The translations under genes and the position numbers were made by a program. A stretch of 64,000 nucleotides of DNA, from assembly GCF_900116645.1 (NCBI RefSeq), contig NZ_FPBO01000006.1, positions 228,656 through 292,655 on the forward strand. Reading direction: 5' to 3'. This DNA is from Pseudoduganella namucuonensis (GTDB taxonomy: Bacteria > Pseudomonadota > Gammaproteobacteria > Burkholderiales > Burkholderiaceae_D). Below the pieces are notes generated by a model that did no database searches, was not told the origin of the DNA, and saw only the letters and a program-made list of their open reading frames with translations. This document shows, piece by piece, positions 7,837-16,482 of this stretch; position 1 is the first letter of the stretch, and every line of letters starts with the position of its first letter.

Positions 7837-9111
7837 ATGAGCTTAGATATCGCATTGTCTGGCATTCAGGCCATCAACGACCAACTGGGGACCATCTCCA
7901 ACAACATCGCCAACGCCGGCACCTTCGGCTTCAAGGCCAGCCGCGCCAACTTCGCCTCGCAATACTCCGGCGACCAGGCCAGCGGCACCCGCATCGGCTC
8001 CGTCACCCAGACCATCGGCACCGTCGGCAGCACGCTGCAGACCGGCCGCGGCCTGGACGCCGCCATCAACGGCCGCGGCTTCTTCGTGGTCAAGGACGGC
8101 AGCAACGCGCCCTCCTTCACCCGCGTCGGCATTTTCGATTCCGACAACGCCGGCTTCCTGGTCGACCAGAGCGGCCGCCGCGTGCAGGGCTTCGCGCAGC
8201 TGCCGGGCTCGACCGTGCTGGGCCCGCTGGGCGACCTGAGCCTGCCGAGCGGCCAGATTCCCGCCGTCGCCAGCACCGAACTGTCCTATCTGAGCAATTT
8301 CTCGGCCGACTGGAAGGCGCCGGACCCGGCCGTCAACCCCTTCGTGCCGCCCGATCCCGTCGCCGTGCCGGCCACCACCCCCGACCCCAGCTCGTACAAC
8401 ATGTCGCGCGTGTCGGTGGTCTACGATTCGCAGGGCAACCAGCACAGCGTGACCCAGTATTTCGTCAAGGCCGCCGCCCCCAACACGGTTGAAGTGCACT
8501 TTGCCATCGACGGCAAAGGCGCTCCCCTTGCCGGCATCCCGATGGCCACCCTGCATTTCGACGCCAACGGCAAGATCCTGGACGTGAACGGCGGCGACCC
8601 CCTGCTGCCGAAGACGCTCGCGGTGACGTTCCAGCCCTCCGTGCTGGACACCACCAACGGCGCCAGCGACATGAACATCACCATCGACTACAGCGGCAGC
8701 ACACACTCGGCCGGCGAGGCGACCACCTCGGTGAACAAGGCCGATGGCTACGCGGCCGGCAACTTCTCCGGCGTGGAACTGGCCGGCGACGGCTCGGTGG
8801 TGGCCAAGTACACCAACGGCGAGCGCATGACCGTGGGCAAGGTCGCGGTGGCGACCTTCGCTTCGGAAAGCCAGTTGACCTCGATCAGCGACACCAGCTG
8901 GCAGGCCAACCTGGATTCGGGCACGCCGCTGTACACCACGCCAGGCACGGGCCTGGCCGGCTCGCTGACCACCTCCGCGCTGGAACAGTCGAACGTGGAC
9001 GTGACCACCGAACTGGTGGGCCTGATGGTTTCCCAGCGCAACTACCAGGCCAACTCCAAGGTCATCCAGACCGAGAGCGCGGTGCTGCAGTCCCTGATGC
9101 AGGCGATGTAA
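7837..9111 (+). CDS. flgE: Flagellar hook protein FlgE
   Basis: This 424-aa hook subunit has the axial N-terminal motif (ISNNIANAGTFGFKASRANF), an FlgE/F/G central region (LQTGRGLDAAINGRGFFVV), and the C-terminal motif LEQSNVDVTTELVGLMVSQRNYQANSKVI. Length is typical for FlgE. AAAGGA lies about 11 nt upstream of the ATG. It forms the universal joint between rod and filament. Confidence 0.95.
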   Translation: MSLDIALSGIQAINDQLGTISNNIANAGTFGFKASRANFASQYSGDQASGTRIGSVTQTIGTVGSTLQTGRGLDAAINGRGFFVVKDGSNAPSFTRVGIFDSDNAGFLVDQSGRRVQGFAQLPGSTVLGPLGDLSLPSGQIPAVASTELSYLSNFSADWKAPDPAVNPFVPPDPVAVPATTPDPSSYNMSRVSVVYDSQGNQHSVTQYFVKAAAPNTVEVHFAIDGKGAPLAGIPMATLHFDANGKILDVNGGDPLLPKTLAVTFQPSVLDTTNGASDMNITIDYSGSTHSAGEATTSVNKADGYAAGNFSGVELAGDGSVVAKYTNGERMTVGKVAVATFASESQLTSISDTSWQANLDSGTPLYTTPGTGLAGSLTTSALEQSNVDVTTELVGLMVSQRNYQANSKVIQTESAVLQSLMQAM

Positions 9112-9125
9112 GGACGGCCTGAACC

Positions 9126-9854
9126 ATGGATGCATTGATCTACACCGCCATGAGCGGAGCCGAACGGGCTCTGCGCGGGCAACAGGTGCACGCCAACAAC
9201 CTGGCCAACATCGACACCAACGGCTTCCGCGCGACGATGGAGCTGTCCACCTCGCGCGCGCTGGGCGGCTACGGCTACGACGACCGCCACATGTCGGAGA
9301 TGCAGGCCAACACCGTGATGGACCGCACCGGCACGCTGAAAAGCACCGGCCGCGACCTCGACGTCGCCATCAACGGCGAGGGCTACTTCGCGGTGCAGCC
9401 GCCGGGTGGCGGCGAGGCCTACACCCGCGCCGGCGCCATCACGCTGGACGCGGACGGCACCATGACCGTCAACGGCCGCCCGCTGCTGGGCGAAGGCGGC
9501 CCGATCCGCCTGCCGCAGCACACGCGGGTGGAGATCGGCAGCAACGGCACGGTCTCGATCCAGACCCCGGGCACGGCCGACATGCAGGTGGTCGACAAGC
9601 TCAAGCTGGTCAAGGCCGAGGGCGCCGAACTGACCAAGAACGCCGCCGGCCTGCTGGTGGCGCGCGACAACCAGGCGCTGGCGGCCGACAACACCGTGGC
9701 GGTGCAGGCCGGCCACCTCGAGGGCAGCAATGTCTCGGCGGTGGAGGAGATGGTCGCCACCATGAGCTTGAACCGCACCTTCGACGTCCAAATGAAACTG
9801 TTCAAGGCCAACGACGCGATGGCCGAGGCAGGCAACCGCCTGATCGGCGGCTGA
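9126..9854 (+). CDS. flgF: Flagellar basal-body rod protein FlgF
   Basis: This 242-aa proximal-rod protein has the N-terminal motif VHANNLANIDTNGFRATMEL, the FlgF/G repeat GRDLDVAINGEGYFAV and the C-terminal EGSNVSAVEEMVATMSLNRTFDVQM. The starting MDALIYTAMSGAERAL is typical of FlgF. The nearest purine-rich site (AAGGA) lies unusually far upstream of the ATG, about 12 nt, so initiation may depend on coupling to flgE, which ends 14 nt before. Confidence 0.94.
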   Translation: MDALIYTAMSGAERALRGQQVHANNLANIDTNGFRATMELSTSRALGGYGYDDRHMSEMQANTVMDRTGTLKSTGRDLDVAINGEGYFAVQPPGGGEAYTRAGAITLDADGTMTVNGRPLLGEGGPIRLPQHTRVEIGSNGTVSIQTPGTADMQVVDKLKLVKAEGAELTKNAAGLLVARDNQALAADNTVAVQAGHLEGSNVSAVEEMVATMSLNRTFDVQMKLFKANDAMAEAGNRLIGG

Positions 9855-9876
9855 GCCACAAACCCAAGGAGCAACC

Positions 9877-10668
9877 ATGAATCCCGCAATGTGGATCAGC
9901 AAGACCGGCATCCAGGCGCAAGACGCCAAGCTGCAAGCCATCGCCAACAACCTGGCCAACGCCAACACCGTCGGCTTCAAGCGCGACCGCGTGGCCTTCG
10001 AGGACCTGTTCTACTCGATCGACCAGCAGCCGGGCACGCAGCGCGCCGACAACAACACGCTGTCGCCGTCCGGCGTGCAGCTGGGCAACGGCACCCACCT
10101 GGTGGGCACGCACAAGATCTTCACCAACGGCAATATCCAGAACACCAGCAACGCGCTGGACGTGGCCATCAACGGCAACGGCTTCCTGCAGGTGCGCCGT
10201 CCCAACGGCGAGGCGGCCTACACCCGCGCCGGCCAGCTGCAGCTGGACGCCAACGGCACCATCGTCAACAGCTCCGGCCTGCCGCTGGTGCCGCAGATCA
10301 CCGTGCCGGTCACCGCCACCGCCATCACCATCGCGGAAAACGGCGTGGTCTCGGCCACCATGCCCAACACCGCCACGCCGGCCGTGATCGGCCAGCTGAC
10401 CTTGACCGGCTTCATCAACCCGGCCGGCCTGCAGGCGCTGGGCGAGAACCTGTTCGCCGAGACCGCCGCCAGCGGCGCGCCGACCGAGGGCAATCCCGGC
10501 ACCGACCAGTTCGGCAAGCTGCGCCAGGGCGCCCTCGAGGGCTCCAACGTGCAGGTGGTCGAGGAGATGGTCGACATGATCGCGGCCCAGCGCACCTACG
10601 AGATGAACACCAAGGTGCTGACGGCGGCCGAGAACATGCTGCAATACCTGGCACAGGCGGCGCGCTGA
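9877..10668 (+). CDS. flgG: Flagellar distal rod protein FlgG
   Basis: This 263-aa distal-rod protein has the N-terminal motif LQAIANNLANANTVGFKRDRVAFEDL, the central motif LDVAINGNGFLQVRRPNGEAAYTRAG and the C-terminal EGSNVQVVEEMVDMIAAQRTYEMN. Start and length are standard, with AAGGAG 6 nt before ATG. Its stop codon overlaps the flgH start (TGATG). Confidence 0.95.
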   Translation: MNPAMWISKTGIQAQDAKLQAIANNLANANTVGFKRDRVAFEDLFYSIDQQPGTQRADNNTLSPSGVQLGNGTHLVGTHKIFTNGNIQNTSNALDVAINGNGFLQVRRPNGEAAYTRAGQLQLDANGTIVNSSGLPLVPQITVPVTATAITIAENGVVSATMPNTATPAVIGQLTLTGFINPAGLQALGENLFAETAASGAPTEGNPGTDQFGKLRQGALEGSNVQVVEEMVDMIAAQRTYEMNTKVLTAAENMLQYLAQAAR

Positions 10669-11330
10669 TGAAAACCGCCCTGCCCGTCCTGGCCGTGCTG
10701 CTGCTGGGCGGCTGCGCCGCCATCCAGCCGCCGGCCGTCCGGCCGGGATCGTTCGACGAGGCGCCCACGCTGGCGCGCTCGGCCGCCCCGCGCGGCAGCT
10801 CCGGCGGCGTCTACGCCGTCGACGCCGGCCTGTCGCTGACCTCGGACAGCCGCGCCTTCCGCGTCGGCGACGTGGTCACCGTGGTGCTGGAGGAAACCAC
10901 CCAGGCCTCGAAGAGCGCCGGCACCTCCTTCAGCAAGGAGGCCAGCGTGGCGGTCACCCCGCCCAGCCTGCTGGGCAAGACCTTCGCCAAGGCCGGCGTG
11001 AACCTGGGCGCCAACCGCTCCTTCGAGGGCGACGCCACCAGCACCCAGCAGAACGCGCTGACCGGCGCGGTCACCGCCATCGTGCAGGAAGTCATGCCCA
11101 ACGGCCTGCTGCGCCTGGCCGGCGAAAAGGTGCTGACGCTGAACCAGGGCGAGGAGTTCGTGCGCCTGCGCGGCTACGTGCGCGCGGCCGACATCGACGC
11201 CGAGAACCGCGTCTCGTCGCTGCGCATCGCCAACGCCCGCATCGCCTATTCGGGCCAGGGCTCGCTGGCGGACGCCAACACGCCGGGCTGGCTGGTGCGC
11301 TTCTTCACCGGCCCCCTGATGCCGTTTTAA
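10668..11330 (+). CDS. flgH: Flagellar L-ring lipoprotein FlgH
   Basis: This 220-aa outer-membrane lipoprotein starts at ATG 10668, overlapping the flgG stop by one base. It has a lipoprotein signal with lipobox LLGGC at residues 11-15, then the FlgH-type domain SDSRAFRVGDVVTVVLEETTQ and the C-terminal LRIANARIAYSGQGSLADANTPGWL. FlgH forms the L ring around the rod in the outer membrane. Its frame lies inside a longer spurious open frame that begins within flgG. Confidence 0.94.
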   Translation: MKTALPVLAVLLLGGCAAIQPPAVRPGSFDEAPTLARSAAPRGSSGGVYAVDAGLSLTSDSRAFRVGDVVTVVLEETTQASKSAGTSFSKEASVAVTPPSLLGKTFAKAGVNLGANRSFEGDATSTQQNALTGAVTAIVQEVMPNGLLRLAGEKVLTLNQGEEFVRLRGYVRAADIDAENRVSSLRIANARIAYSGQGSLADANTPGWLVRFFTGPLMPF

Positions 11331-11426
11331 GCCAGCCGTTTTTCGCGTCGCTCGCATGTTCTTATCTGTTCTCGCCGTTTTAACACCGCCGCCGTTCCGC
11401 CGCTTCCGCCGTCCCGAGGTCTTGCC

Positions 11427-12539
11427 ATGAAACTCCGCCTGTTGTCCCTGCTCACCGCCGCCCCCCTGCTGCTGGCCTGCGCCCTGCCGGTCCAGGCCGC
11501 GCAAACGCTGCGCAACCTGGTCAGCATCGAGGGCGTGCGCGAAAACCCGCTGGTCGGCTACGGCCTGGTGGTGGGCCTGAACGGCAGCGGCGACTCGACC
11601 CAGGTCAAGTTCTCCAGCCAGTCCGTGATCAACATGCTCAAGCAGTTCGGCGTCAAGGTGCCGGACGGCACCGACGCCAAGAGCAAGAACGTGGCCACCG
11701 TCATGGTCAGCGCCGTGTTCCCGCCCGGCTACCGCCGCGGCCAGGCGATCGACATCACGGTCTCCTCGCTGGGCGACGCGAAAAGCCTGCGCGGCGGCGC
11801 CCTGCTGCTGACGCCGCTGCGCGCGGCCGACAACGAGGTCTACGCGCTAGCCCAGGGCAATATGGTGGTCGGCGGCCTGTCGGCGGCCGGCAAGAGCGGC
11901 TCGTCCGTCACCGTCAACACCCCGACCTCCGGACGCATCCCGAACGGCGCCATCATCGAGCGCGAGATCGTCAGCGACTTCGCCACCAAGCCCTCGGTGC
12001 GGCTGTCGCTGCGCCACCCCCATTTCCAGACCGCGACCAACATCGTGGAATCGATCAACAAGCGCTTCGGCGACATCGCCACCACCAGCGACGGCACCAG
12101 CGTGGAAGTGACGGCGCCGGAAAACCCGACCCAGCGCGTGGCCTTCATGGCCAAGCTGGAATCGCTGTCCATCGACGTCGGCGACGAGAACCCGAAGGTG
12201 GTGTTCAACTCCCGCACCGGCACCGTGGTGATCGCCGACGGCCTGCGCGTGAAGTCGGCCGCCGTCACCCACGGCTCGATCAAGGTGGTGATCACCGAGA
12301 GCACCAAGACCAGCCAGCCCAACGCCTTCAGCCAGGGCGGCACCACGCAGCAGTCGGCGCAGTCCCAGGTCAGCGTGGACCAGGGCTCGGGCCAGATGTT
12401 CAACTGGCCGGCCGGCGCCAAGCTGCAAACCATCATCGACACCATCAACAGCCTGGGCGCCTCGCCGGACGACATCATGGCCATCCTGCAGGCGCTGGAC
12501 CAGGCCGGCGCCATCGAGGGCGAACTGGTCGTCATATAA
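11427..12539 (+). CDS. flgI: Flagellar P-ring protein FlgI
   Basis: This 370-aa periplasmic protein has a cleavable signal peptide ending near ALPVQA and FlgI hallmarks: [20 protein letters not shown] near the mature N terminus, [12 protein letters not shown], and the C-terminal [20 protein letters not shown]. Length is normal. GAGG lies 8 nt before ATG. The 96-nt gap after flgH is the longest spacer inside the operon before the flgK leader. FlgI forms the P ring with help from FlgA (5491). Confidence 0.95.
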   Translation: MKLRLLSLLTAAPLLLACALPVQAAQTLRNLVSIEGVRENPLVGYGLVVGLNGSGDSTQVKFSSQSVINMLKQFGVKVPDGTDAKSKNVATVMVSAVFPPGYRRGQAIDITVSSLGDAKSLRGGALLLTPLRAADNEVYALAQGNMVVGGLSAAGKSGSSVTVNTPTSGRIPNGAIIEREIVSDFATKPSVRLSLRHPHFQTATNIVESINKRFGDIATTSDGTSVEVTAPENPTQRVAFMAKLESLSIDVGDENPKVVFNSRTGTVVIADGLRVKSAAVTHGSIKVVITESTKTSQPNAFSQGGTTQQSAQSQVSVDQGSGQMFNWPAGAKLQTIIDTINSLGASPDDIMAILQALDQAGAIEGELVVI

Positions 12540-12552
12540 CTAGAGGAACGCC

Positions 12553-12996
12553 ATGGACCGCTTCGCCCCCATCCCGCAGCGCCAGCTCGCGCTGGGCAAA
12601 CAGGAAGACAAGCTCGCGCCGGTGGCCGGCAACGCCGGCGGCGCCGAGGCGCCGGCCGACACCGATCCGGCCAGCGCGGCCTACCGCGCCAAGGCCGCCG
12701 AGGCCGCCGTCAAGTTCGAATCTTTCTTCATTGGCAAGATGCTCAACCAGATGCGCTCGGCCAACCGGCAACTGGCCGGCGACGGCGAGGACGGCCACCG
12801 CGACAGCATCAACGACGACATGCTGGACATGGCCGACAACCTGGTGGCCGACCAGCTGGCCGGGCGCCACGCCTTCGGCGTGGCCGACGCCATCTTGCGT
12901 CAACTCCTCCCCACCGCGGCGCCCGCCGCGCCGCCCGCCCTGCCCGGCGGCGGCATGCCGCTGCCTTCTAGCACAAAATCTCGCTCTTCGATTTAA
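12553..12996 (+). CDS. flgJ: FlgJ rod-binding domain protein (no hydrolase domain)
   Basis: This 147-aa protein matches only the N-terminal rod-binding half of FlgJ: AYRAKAAEAAVKFESFFIGKMLNQM at about residues 44-66, then a helical region (DDMLDMADNLVADQLAGRHAFGVADAIL). Bifunctional FlgJ proteins of beta- and gammaproteobacteria continue into a glucosaminidase domain. Here the protein ends in a Pro/Ala-rich tail. The missing hydrolase domain is encoded at 4742. Rod-only FlgJ is known in other flagellar systems, so this is probably functional rather than truncated. AGAGGA lies 6 nt before ATG. Confidence 0.88.
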   Translation: MDRFAPIPQRQLALGKQEDKLAPVAGNAGGAEAPADTDPASAAYRAKAAEAAVKFESFFIGKMLNQMRSANRQLAGDGEDGHRDSINDDMLDMADNLVADQLAGRHAFGVADAILRQLLPTAAPAAPPALPGGGMPLPSSTKSRSSI

Positions 12997-13088
12997 TCGG
13001 CGCGCGAAAGCGGTCGCCTTTACACTGTAACGGGCGGATGGATGCGAAATTGCAAGCCGCCTGATGCCTTTCTGGAAAGATTCGCCCC

Positions 13089-14459
13089 ATGAGCTTCATC
13101 AACAATGCCCTGTCCGGCGCCGTCGCAGCGCAAACCGCGCTGACCGCGACCAGCCAGAATATTGCAAATCTGCAAACCAAAGGCTACACGCGCCAGGGCG
13201 CGCTGTTGACGGCGGCGGCGCCCGGCATTTCCAGCAAGGCGCCCGGCATGGGCGTCGAGGTGTCCGGCCTGATGCGCTTCAGCGACTCCTACAAGACCCA
13301 GCAGATGTGGCGCGCCGCGTCCGAGCAGGGCCAGTACAGCCAGTCCCAGCCCTACCTGTCGCAGCTGGAACGGGTGATGGGCGACGACCAGTCCAGCCTG
13401 AGCAGCGGCATCGACGAATTCTTCAAGGCCCTGAACGCGGCCGGCGTGGAACCCAACTCCACCCCGCTGCGCCAGCAGGTGGTGACGGCGGCCAATTCCA
13501 TGTCGCAGCACTTCAACAGCATCTACAACGTGGTCGCCAACCAGGAATTGTCGGTGAACCAGCAGCGCGGCGCCATGCTGCCGGCGCTGAACGCCGACCT
13601 CGCCAATATCGCCCGCCTGAACCAGCGCATCATCGGCGCGCAGGCGGTGGGCACCAACGTCTCCACGCTGATCGACGAGCGCGACCTGGCGCTCGACGCG
13701 CTGGCGTCCAAGGTGGCGATCGAGGTGATCGAACAGCCGGACGGCGCGCGCAACGTGGCGCTGCGCACCGGCCAGCCGCTGGTGGTGGGCACCCAGTCCA
13801 GCTCGCTGACCTTCGAAACCGCCAGCGGCGAGGCCGTGCTGGCGCTGAGCTTCGGCGGCACCCGCTTCGTGCTGGAGGACACCAAGCTGGGCGGCCAGAT
13901 GGGCGGCCTGAGCGACTATGTCGCCAACACGCTGAAGCCGCTGCAGCAGTCCATCATCGACACCGCCGAGCAGATGTCGGCCATGATCAACACCCAGCTG
14001 CAGGCCGGCTTCGACGCGGCCGGCAACCCGGGCGGCCCGCTGTTCACCTTCGACGCCGCCAGCACCACCGGCATGCTGCAGATCAACCCCTCGTTCAAGG
14101 CCAGCGACCTGGCGTTCTCCGCCGACGGCACGCCGGGCGACAGCGCCAACCTGCAGGCCCTGATCGGCATCAAGACCCGGACCGTGAACCTGGGCTCGAT
14201 CGGCCCCGTGCTGCTGGGCGACGCCGACACGCAACTGGTCGGCAAGCTGGGCATCGACAGCCAGCAGAACCAGGCGCTGCTCAAGACCGCCACCACCATC
14301 CGCCAGCAGGCCGAGGACGACTGGAAGTCGACCAGCGGCGTGAACCAGGACGAGGAGGCCGTGGCCCTGATGGAGTTCCAGCAAATGTACCAGGCGAACA
14401 TGAAGGCGCTCGCCGTGGCCAATTCCCTCTTCGACGCCACCCTGGCGATGTTCAACTAG
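13089..14459 (+). CDS. flgK: Hook-filament junction protein FlgK (HAP1)
   Basis: This 456-aa protein has the FlgK N-terminal motif LTATSQNIANLQTKGYTRQGALL, the stretch SSLSSGIDEFFKALNAAGVEPNS, and the C-terminal SGVNQDEEAVALMEFQQMYQANMKAL. It is on the short side for FlgK but complete. It follows a 92-nt spacer after flgJ, where a separate late promoter would be expected, though I could not identify a clear sigma-28 box. FlgN (4294) is its likely chaperone. Confidence 0.93.
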   Translation: MSFINNALSGAVAAQTALTATSQNIANLQTKGYTRQGALLTAAAPGISSKAPGMGVEVSGLMRFSDSYKTQQMWRAASEQGQYSQSQPYLSQLERVMGDDQSSLSSGIDEFFKALNAAGVEPNSTPLRQQVVTAANSMSQHFNSIYNVVANQELSVNQQRGAMLPALNADLANIARLNQRIIGAQAVGTNVSTLIDERDLALDALASKVAIEVIEQPDGARNVALRTGQPLVVGTQSSSLTFETASGEAVLALSFGGTRFVLEDTKLGGQMGGLSDYVANTLKPLQQSIIDTAEQMSAMINTQLQAGFDAAGNPGGPLFTFDAASTTGMLQINPSFKASDLAFSADGTPGDSANLQALIGIKTRTVNLGSIGPVLLGDADTQLVGKLGIDSQQNQALLKTATTIRQQAEDDWKSTSGVNQDEEAVALMEFQQMYQANMKALAVANSLFDATLAMFN

Positions 14460-14467
14460 GAACCACC

Positions 14468-15382
14468 ATGCGTATCGCCACTTCCCAGTTCCAGGCCTCG
14501 ATGAACCGGTCGCTGAACACCAACCAGGAGCAGATCTCCAAGCTGACCGCGCAGATGGCGTCGGGCTCGCGCATCCAGGTGCCGTCCGACGACCCGGTCA
14601 ACAACGTGCGCATCTCGCGCCTGAACCGCGAGGAGGCCATCCTCGGCCAGCACCGCGCCAACATCGACGCCGTCAAGATCCGCCTGCAAAAGAACGAAAC
14701 CTATCTGACCAGCGTGGTCGGCGACATCAACCAGGTGCGCGACCTGATGGTCTGGGCGCTGGACGGCGGCGGCACCCAGCCGGACGACCTGCAGTCCATG
14801 GTGCAATCGCTGGAATCGCTGCGCGACAGCATGCTGTACAGCGCCAACGTGAAGGACGCCGAGGGCCGCTACGTGTTCTCCGGCACCTTGACCGACACCC
14901 CCGCCATCACCTTCGATGAAAGCGCGGCGCCCGGTTCGCGCTACAGCTACACCGGCAACAACAACAAGCAGCAAGTGGTGGTCGGCAACGGCATCGCGCA
15001 GACCGCCAACGTCGACGTGCAGGGCCTGGAAACCTATCTGAACCGGATCGACGCCGTGCTCGGCGGACTGGAGACCGACGGCGTCTCGTCCAACGACCCG
15101 GCCATGCGCGAGCTGCTGAAGGACGCGCTGACCGGCTCGGACACGGCGATGAGCTTGATTTCCGGCAAGATCGCCGAGTTCGGCGGCGCCCAGAACATCC
15201 TCAGCACGCTGGCCGACAACCACGGCAACGTCAGCCTGTCGAACCAGATGGCGATGACAGACCTGGGCAAGCTGGACTACGGTCTGGCCGCCACCGAACT
15301 GAATGGCTACAATATCGCGTTACAATCCACTTACAAGGCCTATGCCAAGGTAAGCAACCTGTCACTGTTCAACGTTCTGTAA
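14468..15382 (+). CDS. flgL: Hook-filament junction protein FlgL (HAP3)
   Basis: This 304-aa flagellin-family protein starts at ATG 14468 with AGGAA 6 nt upstream, 8 nt after flgK. It has the FlgL N-terminal pattern RIATSQFQASMNRSLNTNQ, then MASGSRIQVPSDDPVNNVRISRL, and the C-terminal helix YGLAATELNGYNIALQSTYKAYAKVSNLSL. FlgL links FlgK to the flagellin filament. Its frame lies inside a longer spurious frame that starts before flgK. Confidence 0.93.
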   Translation: MRIATSQFQASMNRSLNTNQEQISKLTAQMASGSRIQVPSDDPVNNVRISRLNREEAILGQHRANIDAVKIRLQKNETYLTSVVGDINQVRDLMVWALDGGGTQPDDLQSMVQSLESLRDSMLYSANVKDAEGRYVFSGTLTDTPAITFDESAAPGSRYSYTGNNNKQQVVVGNGIAQTANVDVQGLETYLNRIDAVLGGLETDGVSSNDPAMRELLKDALTGSDTAMSLISGKIAEFGGAQNILSTLADNHGNVSLSNQMAMTDLGKLDYGLAATELNGYNIALQSTYKAYAKVSNLSLFNVL

Positions 15383-15388
15383 ACTCGC

Positions 15389-16432
15389 ATGCAAATCGCC
15401 CAGCGCTCCAGCACCACAGGACTTGCCCCCAACGGGACGGGCAAGTCCGGCACCGCCGGCAAGGTCGACGAGACCGGCCAGGCGGCGCAGGCTGGCGCGC
15501 CCGAGGCGGCCGCCGCCCCTTCCGCCGCCGCGCCGGTGCCGCGCCGCGGCGTCAGCAACTGGGACCAGCCGCTGCAGCGCGACATCTCCGGGGCGCAGCA
15601 GGCGGTCGACTTCCTCGAGCAAAGCGCGGCCCAGCTGCGGGCCCTGAAGGCGGAACTGAGTTCCAGGCTGGCGAGCCGCGCCGGCCGCGACGGCCAGCTG
15701 GAGGCGCGCGTGCGACAGTTCAGCGATACCTGGCGCAACCGCGCCGAAGCGTCCGGCGGCACGCTGGACAACCAGCTCTCCTACAGCAGCGAGAATTCGG
15801 TGCAGCGCTTCAAGGTGCGCGGCATGAACATGGCCAACCTGCGCCACGGCGCGCGCGAGACGCTGGCCATCGCGGTCGGCAACGGCGCCCAGGGCCTGCG
15901 TTCGGTGCAGCTGGAGCCGGGCCTGTCGGACGAGGAGATCGTGCAGCGCTTCAACCAGGCGCTGGCGCCGGTGAACGTCGCCGTCGGCCTGGGCGACAAC
16001 GGCGAGCTGGAGTTCGCCACCCCCGAATCCGAATGGGCCAATGTGCGCGACACGCTGGCCGTGCAGGGCGGCGGCATCCGCTTCCCGACCGGGCAGCTGA
16101 ACCGCCTGCGCACCGAGCCGGAACCGGCCGCCATCACGCCCGAGGCGTGGCAGACCAGCGACGTGGAGGCCATCCGCGCCACGCTGAACCAGGTGATCCA
16201 GGCGCTGAACCACGTGGAGGCGGCGCTGTCCAAGGTCAACCTGGCGCTCAACGACGCCAGCCAGCGCGCCACCCAGGCCATGCCGCAGGTGAGCGCGGCC
16301 GGCATGGACCTGGCCGCCCAGAACTTCGTGTCGGCCTCCAGCGAGAGCAGCTACGCCTCCCTGCTGAGCCTGACCTCGGCGCTGACCGGCATCAACCGCG
16401 ACCGCGTGATGGCCCTGCTCGGCCTGCGTTAA
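15389..16432 (+). CDS. Uncharacterised flagellar-locus protein at the LafW position
   Basis: This 347-aa protein is not firmly recognised. It starts 6 nt after flgL with no visible ribosome-binding site, so it is probably translated by coupling. The N-terminal 60 residues are Ala/Pro/Gly-rich. The rest is predicted helical and Gln/Asn/Ala-rich, ending in ASLLSLTSALTGINRDRVMALLGLR. No Sec signal is seen. In Flag-2-type lateral clusters the gene after flgL is lafW, a putative hook-associated protein, and I infer the same role from position and axial-protein-like composition. It is the last gene of the flagellar block; no flagellin gene follows in this window. Confidence 0.5.
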   Translation: MQIAQRSSTTGLAPNGTGKSGTAGKVDETGQAAQAGAPEAAAAPSAAAPVPRRGVSNWDQPLQRDISGAQQAVDFLEQSAAQLRALKAELSSRLASRAGRDGQLEARVRQFSDTWRNRAEASGGTLDNQLSYSSENSVQRFKVRGMNMANLRHGARETLAIAVGNGAQGLRSVQLEPGLSDEEIVQRFNQALAPVNVAVGLGDNGELEFATPESEWANVRDTLAVQGGGIRFPTGQLNRLRTEPEPAAITPEAWQTSDVEAIRATLNQVIQALNHVEAALSKVNLALNDASQRATQAMPQVSAAGMDLAAQNFVSASSESSYASLLSLTSALTGINRDRVMALLGLR

Positions 16433-16441
16433 GCGCCCGCC

Positions 16442-16460
16442 GCGGACCCGATGGGTCCGC
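16442..16460. terminator. Hairpin between convergent genes after the flagellar operon
   Basis: A perfect 8-bp stem (GCGGACCC / GGGTCCGC) with a 3-nt loop lies just after the last flagellar gene and before the 3' end of the convergent GGDEF-EAL gene. There is no T-tract on either side, so it would be a weak or Rho-assisted terminator, or simply an mRNA-stabilising hairpin. Confidence 0.4.
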
Positions 16461-16482
16461 CCCTCCCCACGCTTTACTTGTC

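Noticed and set aside
9891..10667. First part of the 479-codon frame containing flgH
   Set aside because: This part is an out-of-frame reading of flgG; only 10668-11330 has a start overlap, lipobox and FlgH domain.
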